A stretch of DNA of 64,000 nucleotides from Kaistella palustris DSM 21579 (GCF_000422265.1 NZ_KE383813.1:173919-237918), one strand, 5' to 3'. Counted from the first letter of the stretch, positions 34,301 through 42,999 are shown. A program made the numbers and translations. Notes: generated by a model from the sequence alone, not told the origin.

Positions 34301-34884
34301 GTTGTAACTGTTTTATAACTATAAGTTACAGTGCCGTTCGCCGAAGCTGGGACCAAATTAGTATATCCAAAAAAGATCTGCGCAAGATTCAGTTCCTGCG
34401 CGGGAGCATTCCGGTAAACTTTGTTATAATCAGTGGATGGCAAGATTGAAAGCGGAAAAGCTCCAATTCCACTGAAAGGTCGGTCTATATACGTATTTAT
34501 ATTATTGAGATTGGCAAGTTCCGGGCTGTTTGTGAAAACTAACCTGCCATTGCTTCCCGCAACCACGTTCGTATAATCTTTCCCGTAAAAGCTGAATGTG
34601 AAACCGATTGGAATAACCTGGCTGAATTTATTGGTACCGGTCGCCGGAAAAACAATCGGCGTTCCACCCGGCGACAGCGGATAATTCGAAGGGTTTTCTT
34701 TTGCAACAGCATAATCACCCGTAGAAGATGCCGCTGCGTCCGCTTTTAAAGAAAATTTTTCGCCCGCGCAAAAATACATCTGCGAAGGGTACATTGCATT
34801 GGTTGCAGGATCTAAAAGAGTGACGGTTTGCGCCGTACCCAAAGAGCAAAAAAGAAGAAAGACAAAAACAGAAAAATTCCGCAT
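31327..34884 (-). CDS. Giant secreted protein with T9SS type B (gliding-associated) sorting domain
   Basis: An 1185-residue protein. It has a signal peptide (MRNFSVFVFLLFCSLGTAQ), then an N-terminal GEVED/DUF-like beta domain, a series of Ig/PKD-like CHU-type modules (for example PNVTVTFHESPQNAADGVGA with paired cysteines), and a C-terminal T9SS type B domain (~1085-1185) with TNAFTPNGDGKNDVWKI and DRYGRKVFEA, WDGKTNGRELPTSSYWYVV. It is exported and probably attached to or shed from the cell surface; such proteins serve as adhesins. I take ATG at 34884; the codon before it is TTG. Monocistronic. Confidence 0.85.
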   Translation of the reverse strand: MRNFSVFVFLLFCSLGTAQTVTLLDPATNAMYPSQMYFCAGEKFSLKADAAASSTGDYAVAKENPSNYPLSPGGTPIVFPATGTNKFSQVIPIGFTFSFYGKDYTNVVAGSNGRLVFTNSPELANLNNINTYIDRPFSGIGAFPLSILPSTDYNKVYRNAPAQELNLAQIFFGYTNLVPASANGTVTYSYKTVTTSEGEPALQISYQNQIQTDGAGSISSSKYNSTILLIKGGKIVINVTNKTEDTYNAILGIQNEDASKWKVPAHNTIPSDYNNGHWKSEGLAMVFTPNQNLTPKFEWSQNATVLSETSDTLSDFSPNDGDILIVKVTYAEDASLVKTGQVKFMRIPKPVITAGGAGGCVTGVNLTVPGDPDLNFEWFLVGNTEVIGTGNSYYATQTGSYFVRASRKTLPVCSVDSDPIPVNRNSTIPAFNESNTPLYYCENSGAASKSINLYNYYPADPTKYSLLFSENGTAISDPSNFVISANTNRTVHIYVNDPASTCTIDQDFVIRFDSLPLPVDNLPKKFCYGSASVDVSQYLPEIGGASFALFDYQYSTDGTSYSTNSVINPKSFPKVWIKILPKNPPAGSCSTISTIVFTEDTKVVANTPTTQLPPQCASATQTFGLESLIPEINPDPNVTVTFHESPQNAADGVGAVAYNYRSGLGYTTLYIRVVDNSTGCVSPDRPTITLLVYRKPTLTANTLTKKNCQGNTFFDLTQNPSTLTNAQPPVSVTLEYYAPNGTLLTGNDITSYNEALWGANPYIKVIYNTTCGDLVTFNLSYNPKPIALRTQIPICSETTYSLEDFKNQVINNPSQYTFTAEDGGALPSSFDVSSGALPKEIRFYIKDNTTGCTSELQTVTFVQNGNSVLTVNEITYELCDPDFDGITTFDLDSKKSIFTTDPAAVFEYFKDASFTQAIPANYTNKTPFAQTVYIRITLPGFCPSDAEIHLKVNIPTKSSTLLEKYFICFNDTLTIDAGPENDSVTWSDGKTGRFADFTQPGNYSVTLQNGVNGCPYTHSFSISDENQPKIQVINQTNTSIEVVAEGGTKPYWYYFNGVKQRSPILQNPTEDSYQIQVQSDTGCFGPPKTVYFIKITNAFTPNGDGKNDVWKIDNLDKMQQVSLLITDRYGRKVFEAANPAKAEWDGKTNGRELPTSSYWYVVSWFDPVTQKSEQRQGWILLKNRN

Positions 34885-34986
34885 CAAATAAATTTTTTTT
34901 CAAAAATACACCATTAATAATAACCCGAATCGCACTGTTTTTAGTATTTCCAAACTAAAAAAAATAAAATTTCTCAAATTTTCTTT

Positions 34987-34994
34987 TACATTTG
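34987..34994 (+). promoter_or_regulatory. -7 element of the amino-acid permease gene
   Basis: TACATTTG, matching TAnnTTTG, 17 bases before the ATG at 35012. No good -33 element is visible in the A/T-rich sequence upstream. Confidence 0.4.
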
Positions 34995-35011
34995 TCTAAA
35001 CTAATTTTAAT

Positions 35012-36700
35012 ATGAATCAATTATTCCGCAGAAAAAGTTACCGCGCCAACGAGAATTCATCAGGTTTACTTAGGGTTCTGGGCGTTTGGGATATCGTTTT
35101 CTTCGGCATAGCTGCAATCATCGGTGCCGGCAGCTTCAGTTCCCTCGGCGAAGCGGTTTTCCGCGGTGGTCCCGGCGTAATTATCCTGTATATCATTTGT
35201 GGTTTTGCCTGTGGATTTACAGCATTGTGCTATGCAGAATTCGCCAGCAGAATTCCGACAGCAGGATCCGCTTACACTTATGCTTATGCCAGCTTTGGCG
35301 AACTGATTGCCTGGATTATTGGCTGGGCGCTCATCATGGAGTATTCTTTTGGAAATATTTACGTCGCATTTTCCTGGAGCGATTATTTCACGAGTTTTAT
35401 GGCGAGAGTTGGCGTACATATCCCCGACTTCCTTACATGCAGTTACCCTGAGGCCAAAAAAGCATTCTTCGGCGGTTCACAGAATAAAGAACTGCTGAAT
35501 GCCTGGAAAAACGCACCCGTAATCGGCAATCTGAAAATTATACTAGATGTTCCTGCATTAGTAATTAATGGTTTGATTACGTGGCTCGTTTATCGTGGCG
35601 TACGTGAAAGTAAAAATTTCAACAATGCCCTTGTGTTAATGAAACTTGCGGTTATTGTTCTTATTATCCTTGTCGGCGTAGCTTACATTAATGTCGACAA
35701 TTGGACGCCGCTTAATCCCGAAACTAAAGTTTCTTCTTTTATGCCTAATGGTTTCGCCGGGGTAATGAGCGCGGTGTCGGGTGTATTTTTTGCTTATATC
35801 GGTTTTGATGCGCTCAGCGTTTTATCGGAAGAGACAAAAAATCCCCAAAAGAATCTGCCGCGGGGAATGATTATTTCACTCGTTTTATGTACCGTTATCT
35901 ATATCATTTTAACTCTTGTCTTAACGGGAATGGTAGATTACAGAAGGTTCGACGGTATCGGCGATCCACTTTCTTTCATTTTTGAAAGATCCAACGCAAA
36001 TCTGCCCTGGATGGAGCTTACGGTTTCCTTTGTCGCAATTATTGCGATTACAACCGTTCTGCTCGTTTTCCAAATGGGACAGCCACGGATCTGGTATGCC
36101 ATGAGCCGCGACGGACTGATGCCGAAGCGCTTCATGAGGATTCACCCGAAATACAATACGCCTTCATACGCCACGGTCGCCACGGGAATTGTAGTTGGCC
36201 TGCCGATTTTATTTACCGACAAATCCTTTATTTTAGATTTTACGAGCATAGGAACGATTTTCGCTTTTGTACTTGTCTGCGGCGGTGTTCTTATGCTGCC
36301 GTCAAAAAAGAAACTTCCCGGGAGGTTCCACTTACCGTACATTAACTCAAAGATTATCTTTCCGGTGCTGTTTCTCGGCGGACTCGCCTTTTTCTATTGG
36401 TGGCAACCGGTATTTTTCAATACGCTGATGGACTGGAAGGATCCTGCAGAAGGTGAATTCCGTATTTCCATGTTTTTCTTCATTTTAATAAATATCGGGC
36501 TTTGTGTTCTGGCTGTCGTTAAAAATTTGTCTTTAATTCCGCTAATTGGATTAAGCTCATGTCTTTACCTCCTCACCGGAATGAGCCACAACAACTGGTT
36601 TTGGTTCCTGTTATGGTTTGCAATTGGTCTGGTGATCTATTTTTCTTATGGTTTCAGCCACAGCAAATTGAATAACGATCTGAACGGTGATTTAAATTAG
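35012..36700 (+). CDS. APC-superfamily amino-acid permease
   Basis: A 562-residue inner-membrane transporter with about 12-14 hydrophobic segments. The N-terminal signature is VWDIVFFGIAAIIGAGSFSSLGEAV (27-51), containing the GAG(S/I)F motif of the APC fold. Next come CAT/YfnA-like features: AYTYAYASFGELIAWIIGWALIMEY, FFAYIGFDALSVLSEETKNPQKNLPRGMI and AMSRDGLMPKRFMRIHPKYNTPSYA. This group takes up or exchanges amino acids, often cationic ones, using the proton gradient. Substrate not predictable by eye. Followed 5 bases later by a DUF962/Mpo1-like gene, with which it forms a likely operon. Confidence 0.85.
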   Translation: MNQLFRRKSYRANENSSGLLRVLGVWDIVFFGIAAIIGAGSFSSLGEAVFRGGPGVIILYIICGFACGFTALCYAEFASRIPTAGSAYTYAYASFGELIAWIIGWALIMEYSFGNIYVAFSWSDYFTSFMARVGVHIPDFLTCSYPEAKKAFFGGSQNKELLNAWKNAPVIGNLKIILDVPALVINGLITWLVYRGVRESKNFNNALVLMKLAVIVLIILVGVAYINVDNWTPLNPETKVSSFMPNGFAGVMSAVSGVFFAYIGFDALSVLSEETKNPQKNLPRGMIISLVLCTVIYIILTLVLTGMVDYRRFDGIGDPLSFIFERSNANLPWMELTVSFVAIIAITTVLLVFQMGQPRIWYAMSRDGLMPKRFMRIHPKYNTPSYATVATGIVVGLPILFTDKSFILDFTSIGTIFAFVLVCGGVLMLPSKKKLPGRFHLPYINSKIIFPVLFLGGLAFFYWWQPVFFNTLMDWKDPAEGEFRISMFFFILINIGLCVLAVVKNLSLIPLIGLSSCLYLLTGMSHNNWFWFLLWFAIGLVIYFSYGFSHSKLNNDLNGDLN

Positions 36701-36705
36701 ATCTC

Positions 36706-37053
36706 ATGTCGGAAAGAATAGAAAACTTCACCGCCTTTTATAAATTTTATTTAACGGAGCACAGCAAAACGTGGACACGCATTTTTCATTTTGCGGGCAC
36801 ACTTTTAATTTTTTTTGTTATTTTCTACGTGATAAAGTCGGGGAAAGAAAGATTTCTGTGGTATATTCCCATATTTGGATATGGCTTTGCGTGGTTCAGT
36901 CATGCCGTCTTCGAAAAGAACAGGCCCGCAACTTTTAAGTATCCCCTTTGGAGTCTGGCTTCGGATTTTAAAATGTTCTTTGAGCTATTGACAGGAAAAG
37001 AAAGGTTCAAATCTGAAATTCCTTCCTCGCAAAATAAAACCGAACAGAACTAA
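36706..37053 (+). CDS. DUF962 / Mpo1-like small membrane protein
   Basis: A 115-residue protein with two to three membrane segments (AGTLLIFFVIFYVIKS, FLWYIPIFGYGFAWF). The N-terminal FYLTEHSKTWTRIFHFAGT and SHAVFEKNRPATFKYPLWSL match the histidine-containing DUF962 motif. The yeast relative Mpo1 is an Fe(II) dioxygenase for alpha-oxidation of 2-hydroxy fatty acids, with conserved histidines like His19, His28 and His65 seen here. Activity in bacteria is not established. It is 5 bases after the permease stop and ends before a bidirectional terminator. Confidence 0.7.
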   Translation: MSERIENFTAFYKFYLTEHSKTWTRIFHFAGTLLIFFVIFYVIKSGKERFLWYIPIFGYGFAWFSHAVFEKNRPATFKYPLWSLASDFKMFFELLTGKERFKSEIPSSQNKTEQN

Positions 37054-37110
37054 AACAGTTGTACAAGGTTTTAAAAAAACCAAACTATATTCAGAACGAT
37101 TCAAATAAAA

Positions 37111-37136
37111 AAAACCAACTCCGAAAAGTTGGTTTT
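37111..37136. terminator. Bidirectional terminator
   Basis: AAAACCAACT (37111-37120) / AAGTTGGTTTT (37126-37136), loop of five. It lies between the convergent DUF962 and stomatin-like genes. Confidence 0.75.
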
Positions 37137-37157
37137 GCTTTTATTAAAAGTCCGGTC

Positions 37158-38060
37158 TTAGTCTATTTTTGGTAAGTTATCCATTTGCTGCGTTGCCGCC
37201 ATAGAAACCATCAGATCGTTGAGCAATGTACTCGCGGAATTCGGTGAATTTGGCAGAAGTACAAGATTGCTTCTGTTACTTGCGCCTATCGCCTGCAATG
37301 TATCATAATGCTGTGTAACCACGATCAATGCAGAAGCTTCCTGCGCATTGATGCTGGCCTCATTCAGCATTTTTACAGATTCTACAAGACCTGCTGCGAT
37401 TTCTCTTCTTTGATCGGCAATACCCTGTCCCTGTAGTTTTTTCGATTCTGCTTCAGCTTTTGCCACAGCCACAATCCGTATTTTTTGTGCTTCAGATTCA
37501 TATTCAGCAGCAGTTTTTTCGCGCTCTGCGGCGTTAATTCTGTTCATTGCGTGTTTCACCTGCTCATCGGGATCGATATCGGTGACCAAAGCTTTGATGA
37601 TGTCGTAACCGTAACTCTGCATGGCCTCCTGCAGTTCACTTTTTACAGCCACCGCCACATCATCTTTTCTTACGAATACATCATCGAGTTTCAGTTTCGG
37701 AACTTCAGCTCTTACCACATCAAAAACATACGATGTGATTTGATTTTCCGGATTTTCGAGCCGGTAAAATGAGTCCGCAACCTGCGAGAATATCACCTGA
37801 TACTGCACAGAAACTTTCATACGCACGAAAACATTATCTAAGGTTTTCGTATCGATGATCACATCCAACTGCTGGATCCGCAGATTCATACGTTTTGCAA
37901 CCTGGTCGATGAAGGGGATTTTTAAATGCAGTCCCGACTGGCGCACTACATGAAATTTCCCGAGCCGCTCTACAATTGCCGCGGTCGCCTGCTTCACCGT
38001 AAAGAAGGACGCAAATAAAACGATCAGTCCAAAAAAGACTATAATTCCTAAAAATGCCAT
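37158..38060 (-). CDS. SPFH/Band 7 stomatin-like membrane protein
   Basis: A 300-residue protein: one N-terminal membrane anchor (LGIIVFFGLIVLFASFFTV, ~4-22) and a Band 7/SPFH domain (AAIVERLGKFHVVRQSGLHLKIPFID, VQYQVI, AMNRINAAEREKTAAEYESEAQKIRIVAVAKAEAESKKLQGQG), with the coiled-coil region at ~180-215. It is of the QmcA/stomatin type, usually in membrane microdomains and often associated with protease FtsH or NfeD. No NfeD gene is seen adjacent here. Monocistronic. Confidence 0.88.
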   Translation of the reverse strand: MAFLGIIVFFGLIVLFASFFTVKQATAAIVERLGKFHVVRQSGLHLKIPFIDQVAKRMNLRIQQLDVIIDTKTLDNVFVRMKVSVQYQVIFSQVADSFYRLENPENQITSYVFDVVRAEVPKLKLDDVFVRKDDVAVAVKSELQEAMQSYGYDIIKALVTDIDPDEQVKHAMNRINAAEREKTAAEYESEAQKIRIVAVAKAEAESKKLQGQGIADQRREIAAGLVESVKMLNEASINAQEASALIVVTQHYDTLQAIGASNRSNLVLLPNSPNSASTLLNDLMVSMAATQQMDNLPKID

Positions 38061-38377
38061 TGTTAAATTTTAATGAGTTAATGTTTATGAAACCAGCAAT
38101 TGCACTGATTTGTTATAAAGATAAAGAAAATTCCGGCACCAACAATATAAAAGGTGAATTCACCCGGTCGTAATGAGGAATTCACTGTTTATTAGCAGGT
38201 TATACTGGCGGGCTCTATTTTATTGTAATTTTGAGAAGATTCTCCTCGAATATTTTCAACAGCAGATCTATTTTCTTTTTGCTAATAACGTTCTGAACAT
38301 TGTGAGAACTATCTAATTTAAAAAAACTGTAAAAGAGAAAGCATCCGGCTCTAAATAAAATCTTAAAATTCCAGCTC
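38061..38377. other. 317-base gap upstream of the protease cassette
   Basis: No gene. It holds GTGAATTCAC (38154-38163), a self-complementary word, and a second GAATTCAC at 38178-38185, which could be an operator pair. A TAATTTTG -7-like element lies at 38226-38233. No clear -33 is seen. The start codon is ~140 bases further on, so a long 5' leader is implied if that promoter is used. Confidence 0.45.
38226..38233 (+). promoter_or_regulatory. Possible -7 element for the protease cassette
   Basis: TAATTTTG fits TAnnTTTG. No TTG occurs at the expected upstream distance, so the call is tentative. Confidence 0.3.
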
Positions 38378-41215
38378 ATGTCCTTCAATAAAATCCTAAA
38401 CGATATAGCTTACGCGCATTTCCAGCAGGCCAGTCCCAAGATAGACAATATAAAGAAAGGAATTCAGGAAAACCGGATGGGCGAAGCGAGACTTACAGAT
38501 ATACAAACGGACAGTTCCAAACTCTCAAAACGTATTGCGCGGGAAAACATGCCCGTTTCTGCTGCATTGGAAAGGATTAATGGCGTGCCGAATTTTCAGG
38601 ACATTCAGATTCTGTACAAAATCCTGAAAATTTCTGAGTCCGTGGGCAGGATCACCATAAAAACACGCTACGGGAATTCCGGTTATGGTACAGGATTTCT
38701 CATTGCCCCGGGATTGCTGATCACCAACAACCACGTTTTCCCAGATGCCGAAACCGCAAAAAATTCTGTAGTGCAGTTCTACTATGAACTCGATGAAAAT
38801 AACGAATGTCGAAAAGTGCAGACATTCGGCTTTATCCCCGAAAAGTTCTTCCTTACTTCAAACTATGTCGCAGATCCCGCGATTCCAAACAGTGGATTAG
38901 ATTTTACCATCGTGGCAGTTACAGACAAATCCAAAGAAGGTAAAAATATCAGCGAAATCCCGCACACTGTTCTGGATGAAACTTTAGGAAAAATCATTGA
39001 AGGCGAAAATTGTGTGGTCATTCAGCATCCTAAAGGTGATTATAAAAAAACCGTCATGAAAGATATCCGAATGCTTACGCTGAAAGATGATTTTCTGATC
39101 TACGAATCCGACACGCTCCCCGGTTCATCCGGCGCCGTGGTAATTGGACTGGGAACAGGCGAAGTAGTTGCGCTCCACCACAGCAGCATTCCCAACAAAA
39201 ATCCCCAGGGCCAGTGGCTCCGGAAAGATGGTGGCGTTTATAAAGACGGTGAACCTGACGAGTCTATCGACTGGCTCGGCAACGAGGGAATCCGTGTAAG
39301 TTCCCTGGTACGCGCGATCCATGCCGCAGTTCTGCCAGATGATATGGCGAATCTGAGAACTTTATTTTTTGGAAAACAAAAAAAGGACGACACTTCTTCA
39401 AAAACGCCGGAGCCCATTAATGAAAATCCGAAAACTGAAATGAAAAACTCTACAGAATCTGTTTTAAATCAGGCAGTAAACATGATTCCACAAGCCATGG
39501 CGGCTTCTGATCTGCCGCTGCAATATTTTGAAATCGAGCTTTCGAATGTGGTAATGATGCAGGAGGACTGGAAGGAAAATTACAAAAAGCTCGTCCCCGA
39601 GATTGTAACTTCCGAACCTTTGTTTCCACTGTCAACCGTCGCTTCACAAAAAACCATGCACTATCTCACCTTGAAATCTGCTGACAATCCCTGGGAGATC
39701 GCAGCCCGCCTGGAAGCGCTGCCTCAAATCCGTACAGCAACACCTGATCTTGAAATTGAAACTGACCTGCGGATGAAAAGCAAAAGCTCAAACGCAATGA
39801 CGGAAACTGAAATGATGGAAAGCATGAAGATAAACAACGCCGCCGGCCGACAGGATGACTTTAAAGCGAAATGGAGCGCCTCGCCCTACTTCGAACTGAG
39901 TGAGGCCGATATTTGGAAACAGCGCACCTGGAACCGGATTGCGGTGGGATTTGGCAATGATCCTGCTTCCGGCGTCCGGGTTTTGCTGAATTCTTTAACA
40001 GCGAAGAAAAGTAGTTCATCAAATGAAGAACTGCTCGAGACTTCCCATGTTGACGGAATATTGGCGAATTTAAAAAATTTGGAATTGGTACAGTTAGACA
40101 CAGGTTACACTGATCACGCCAAAGTAAAAGGACGTTTTAATTTTAACTGTGATGAAGATTTTATCGATGGTTCCGACGCGCGCGATGAGATGCGCACCGG
40201 TTTTCTGCGCCACCCCGGCCATGGAACTCGAACCGCAAGTATTATTATAGGCGGCGACATGAGCAGTATTTACAAAGACGATGGAAATTATGGAATCCTG
40301 TGCGATAATGAAAAAAACGCACTCCTGAATATCATTCCATACCGCATCGCGGAATCGGTTGCCATGATAAACCGTGGCAAAAATGTGGTTGACGCGGTGA
40401 ACCAGGTCATTCATACCAATGGCGATGTAATGCTCCTGAGCATTGGCAGCTCTCCACGACCAATGATTGCAGAAGCAGCCAAAGCTGCGTATGACAATGG
40501 CATAATCTGGGTGTGCGCTGCCGGAAATGAAGTTGAACTTGTGGTCTCCCCGGCTTTATATCCGGGAACTGTAGCGGTGGCAGCCAGCAATCCAAATGAA
40601 AAACCGTGGCGTGGGAGCAGTTACGGCGAAGAGGTTGATCTGTCGGCACCGGGCGAAGATATCTATGTGCCTGCGATAGACGAAAAATATAACGAAATAA
40701 TGGTTTATGGAAGTGGGACAGGCTATGCTGCCGCACATGTTGCCGCCGCAGCAGCTTTGTGGAAAGCCAAAAACCGCCGCGATATCTACCGGAAATATCC
40801 GTTTCCGTGGCAAATCGTGGAAGCTTTCCGGGTAAGTGTAAAACAATCAGCCACAAAACCGAAAGTTTGGGATAGTGAGAACTACGGAGCCGGCATTTTA
40901 AATATTGCGGAATTACTAAAAGTAGAACTTCCGGAAATCGATGGGAAAAAGTACGCGTACGCTAATGATTCACGTCAGGAATGGGATCTCGGCGTGAGAG
41001 AGGCGGTTCATTTTTTATGGAAAAACCAGCTTGGCGAATCGCCGTCGGAAACCGAGTCCGCAAAAAATATGCAGCTCACCGAAAGGTCCAGGATCGCGAT
41101 CACCGCGATGACGGGCAACACTGTTTCCAGTATTTTTGAGAGTGACAGCATATCTGCCCTCACCGATTCCGACAGGATCCTTAAAATGTATTTCGACAGC
41201 TACAAAAAACAGTAA
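38378..41215 (+). CDS. Trypsin-like protease fused to a subtilisin-like pseudoprotease
   Basis: A 945-residue protein without signal peptide, so cytoplasmic. Residues 1-85 are helical, with LSKRIARENMPVSAALERING. Residues ~88-320 form a V8/trypsin-like domain with complete triad: His119 (LITNNHVF), Asp175 (GLDFTIVAV), Ser251 (LPGSSGAVV). After a low-complexity linker (~333-372) a middle region (~380-560) resembles an inhibitor/propeptide-type domain. Residues ~565-800 are a subtilisin fold with Asp574 (VQLDTGYTD), His615 (RHPGHGTRT) and Asn717 (VCAAGNE), but the serine of the usual GTSxAxPH is Gly782 (GSGTGYAAAHVA). The second domain is therefore predicted inactive or non-proteolytic. It starts the two-gene cassette and is followed 2 bases later by an M19-like hydrolase. 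Family members with swapped C-terminal effector domains are known to me; role unknown. Confidence 0.75.
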   Translation: MSFNKILNDIAYAHFQQASPKIDNIKKGIQENRMGEARLTDIQTDSSKLSKRIARENMPVSAALERINGVPNFQDIQILYKILKISESVGRITIKTRYGNSGYGTGFLIAPGLLITNNHVFPDAETAKNSVVQFYYELDENNECRKVQTFGFIPEKFFLTSNYVADPAIPNSGLDFTIVAVTDKSKEGKNISEIPHTVLDETLGKIIEGENCVVIQHPKGDYKKTVMKDIRMLTLKDDFLIYESDTLPGSSGAVVIGLGTGEVVALHHSSIPNKNPQGQWLRKDGGVYKDGEPDESIDWLGNEGIRVSSLVRAIHAAVLPDDMANLRTLFFGKQKKDDTSSKTPEPINENPKTEMKNSTESVLNQAVNMIPQAMAASDLPLQYFEIELSNVVMMQEDWKENYKKLVPEIVTSEPLFPLSTVASQKTMHYLTLKSADNPWEIAARLEALPQIRTATPDLEIETDLRMKSKSSNAMTETEMMESMKINNAAGRQDDFKAKWSASPYFELSEADIWKQRTWNRIAVGFGNDPASGVRVLLNSLTAKKSSSSNEELLETSHVDGILANLKNLELVQLDTGYTDHAKVKGRFNFNCDEDFIDGSDARDEMRTGFLRHPGHGTRTASIIIGGDMSSIYKDDGNYGILCDNEKNALLNIIPYRIAESVAMINRGKNVVDAVNQVIHTNGDVMLLSIGSSPRPMIAEAAKAAYDNGIIWVCAAGNEVELVVSPALYPGTVAVAASNPNEKPWRGSSYGEEVDLSAPGEDIYVPAIDEKYNEIMVYGSGTGYAAAHVAAAAALWKAKNRRDIYRKYPFPWQIVEAFRVSVKQSATKPKVWDSENYGAGILNIAELLKVELPEIDGKKYAYANDSRQEWDLGVREAVHFLWKNQLGESPSETESAKNMQLTERSRIAITAMTGNTVSSIFESDSISALTDSDRILKMYFDSYKKQ

Positions 41216-41217
41216 CC

Positions 41218-42999
41218 ATGGAAAAAAAATATTTCGACCTGCATCTCCATCCTTTATTTAAGAATTTTCTGAGCAGATATGATGTGACTGTGCCGCCACT
41301 CAACCGCAAACTCGCAGAGCTAACGCAACCCGTGCGCATGTCCAACGCCATCACCAGCGTCGTCGATGAGCTGTTTATTCACATTTTAAAAAGCCAAAGC
41401 TGCATTGAACAATGTGAAAAAGGAAATGCGGCATACATTGTTGCCGCCATTGTAAATCTGGAATTTGGCTTTGCAGACAGCCGCGGATTTTTCGGGAATA
41501 TTTTAAAAAGCAGGTTTTCGAATCCGCTGGACAAAACTTTTTTTGAAAAAGTACGCCGTGGCGAAGTGTCCTATTACCGCCTCATGTTAATGGAGCTGTC
41601 ACTTTATAAGCAACTGCGCGATCACAAAGAAAGTCCGGTTGCAGTCTTATCCAGAAACAGCAGTAATACATCCGGAACTAAGCCATTAAATATAATTTTT
41701 AGTCTTGAGGGATCACACAATTTCAGCAAACTCATGATTGGTAATCCGTTGGTCATTGATCATGTGCCCGACCGCTACATTGATTTAAAGAAGTCGGTGA
41801 AGCTTTCGGAGGTTGCCGATAATCTCTGGAGGGAGATGATCACCGATCCGGAAACAGCGGCCGATAATCACAGCCAAAATCCGGCGGTAAATTTCGAGCA
41901 TTTCTATAAAAGTCTGGCCAAAGAAAAAATGGATCTGCTGTATCTCACACTCACCCACCTCACGCACATCAGCGAGCAGTTTTTAGCCACACACGCATTT
42001 GGGATGAAAATGCTGAAACATCCTTCATTCTATCCGTATGGAAACGGTATTACCACCGCAGGTTATGAAGTGATTGAGAAATGTTATTCACTCACCAATG
42101 ATAAAAATGAATACCGGCCCGTGATCCTGGATGTCAAACATCTGGGCCTGAAATCAAGACAGGATTTTTATGCGTTCCGCAAATCATTAATTCAGAAAGA
42201 AAAAAAATACGCGAATATCCCGATCATCGCTTCGCACATTGGCGTGACCGGTTATACGTATAATGAATGGAAAAACGCCTTGAAACGCGATACCTGTACC
42301 GTTTATAATTACGAGGGAACACGCGCCGTTTCGGTAGAAATGGATAAAAAGAACTGCGGCAAATGGGGTTCATTCGTGAATAATGATTTTTCTTTTAATC
42401 CGTGGTCCATAAATTTAATGGATGAAGATATTACAGAAATACTTTCATCAAACGGAATCATGGGCATGAGTCTCGACGTGCGGATTCTTGGTTTCCAGTC
42501 GGAATACGGCATTCATCTGAACAGCGAAAACGAATTCCTCAGCACTGCAGATTTCCAGACACACTTTCCACAGATCACTGTCAAGAATCTGCCGGTAAAC
42601 ACCATGGAATCGATGGTCACAGAACAGGAAAGCTGGCTGATCCTCACCAAAGAAGATCGCCATCCCTTGGCTTTTTGCTTTAATATCATCCACATCATTC
42701 AGGTTGGTCTGCTGAAAACAGAGATCAGCGAACCTTGGAAACAGATTTGCCTGGGCAGCGATTTCGATGGTTTAATAGAACCGCTGAAAGTTTCTCCTGA
42801 CATTTCATCACTCGGGGAACTGGAGGCAAACATGATCAAATGGCTGCCTGTTGCAGAAAAAGCCTACGTGGATGAGAACGGCGGAACCTGCGTCCTCGCA
42901 AATAAATCTACGGCCGATCTGAAAAGTGTCGTGCGCGGTATAATGTATGATAACGGTAAGGCGTTTATAGATCGCTGGCTGCGGAATTTCGAAATTTAA
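41218..42999 (+). CDS. Membrane-dipeptidase (M19)-like metallohydrolase
   Basis: A 593-residue cytoplasmic protein of the amidohydrolase superfamily, most like renal-dipeptidase M19. Candidate metal ligands: His9 and His11 with Asp7 (FDLHLHP), Glu164 (FSLEGSHNF), His247/His250 (LTLTHLTH), His340 (IIASHIGV) and Asp515/Asp517 (CLGSDFDG). These are in the family's usual order. It is longer than the usual ~400 residues, with insertions around 280-430. M19 enzymes cleave D,L- or beta-lactam-like dipeptide bonds; substrate here unknown. It begins 2 bases after the stop of the dual protease gene, a clear operon. Its stop abuts that of dgt on the other strand. Confidence 0.7.
   Translation: MEKKYFDLHLHPLFKNFLSRYDVTVPPLNRKLAELTQPVRMSNAITSVVDELFIHILKSQSCIEQCEKGNAAYIVAAIVNLEFGFADSRGFFGNILKSRFSNPLDKTFFEKVRRGEVSYYRLMLMELSLYKQLRDHKESPVAVLSRNSSNTSGTKPLNIIFSLEGSHNFSKLMIGNPLVIDHVPDRYIDLKKSVKLSEVADNLWREMITDPETAADNHSQNPAVNFEHFYKSLAKEKMDLLYLTLTHLTHISEQFLATHAFGMKMLKHPSFYPYGNGITTAGYEVIEKCYSLTNDKNEYRPVILDVKHLGLKSRQDFYAFRKSLIQKEKKYANIPIIASHIGVTGYTYNEWKNALKRDTCTVYNYEGTRAVSVEMDKKNCGKWGSFVNNDFSFNPWSINLMDEDITEILSSNGIMGMSLDVRILGFQSEYGIHLNSENEFLSTADFQTHFPQITVKNLPVNTMESMVTEQESWLILTKEDRHPLAFCFNIIHIIQVGLLKTEISEPWKQICLGSDFDGLIEPLKVSPDISSLGELEANMIKWLPVAEKAYVDENGGTCVLANKSTADLKSVVRGIMYDNGKAFIDRWLRNFEI

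Noticed and set aside
40407-40856. Minus-strand frame of 149 codons inside the subtilisin domain
   Set aside because: Histidine/arginine-rich antisense product of a G/C-rich stretch; no family resemblance, and the plus frame has clear active-site motifs.
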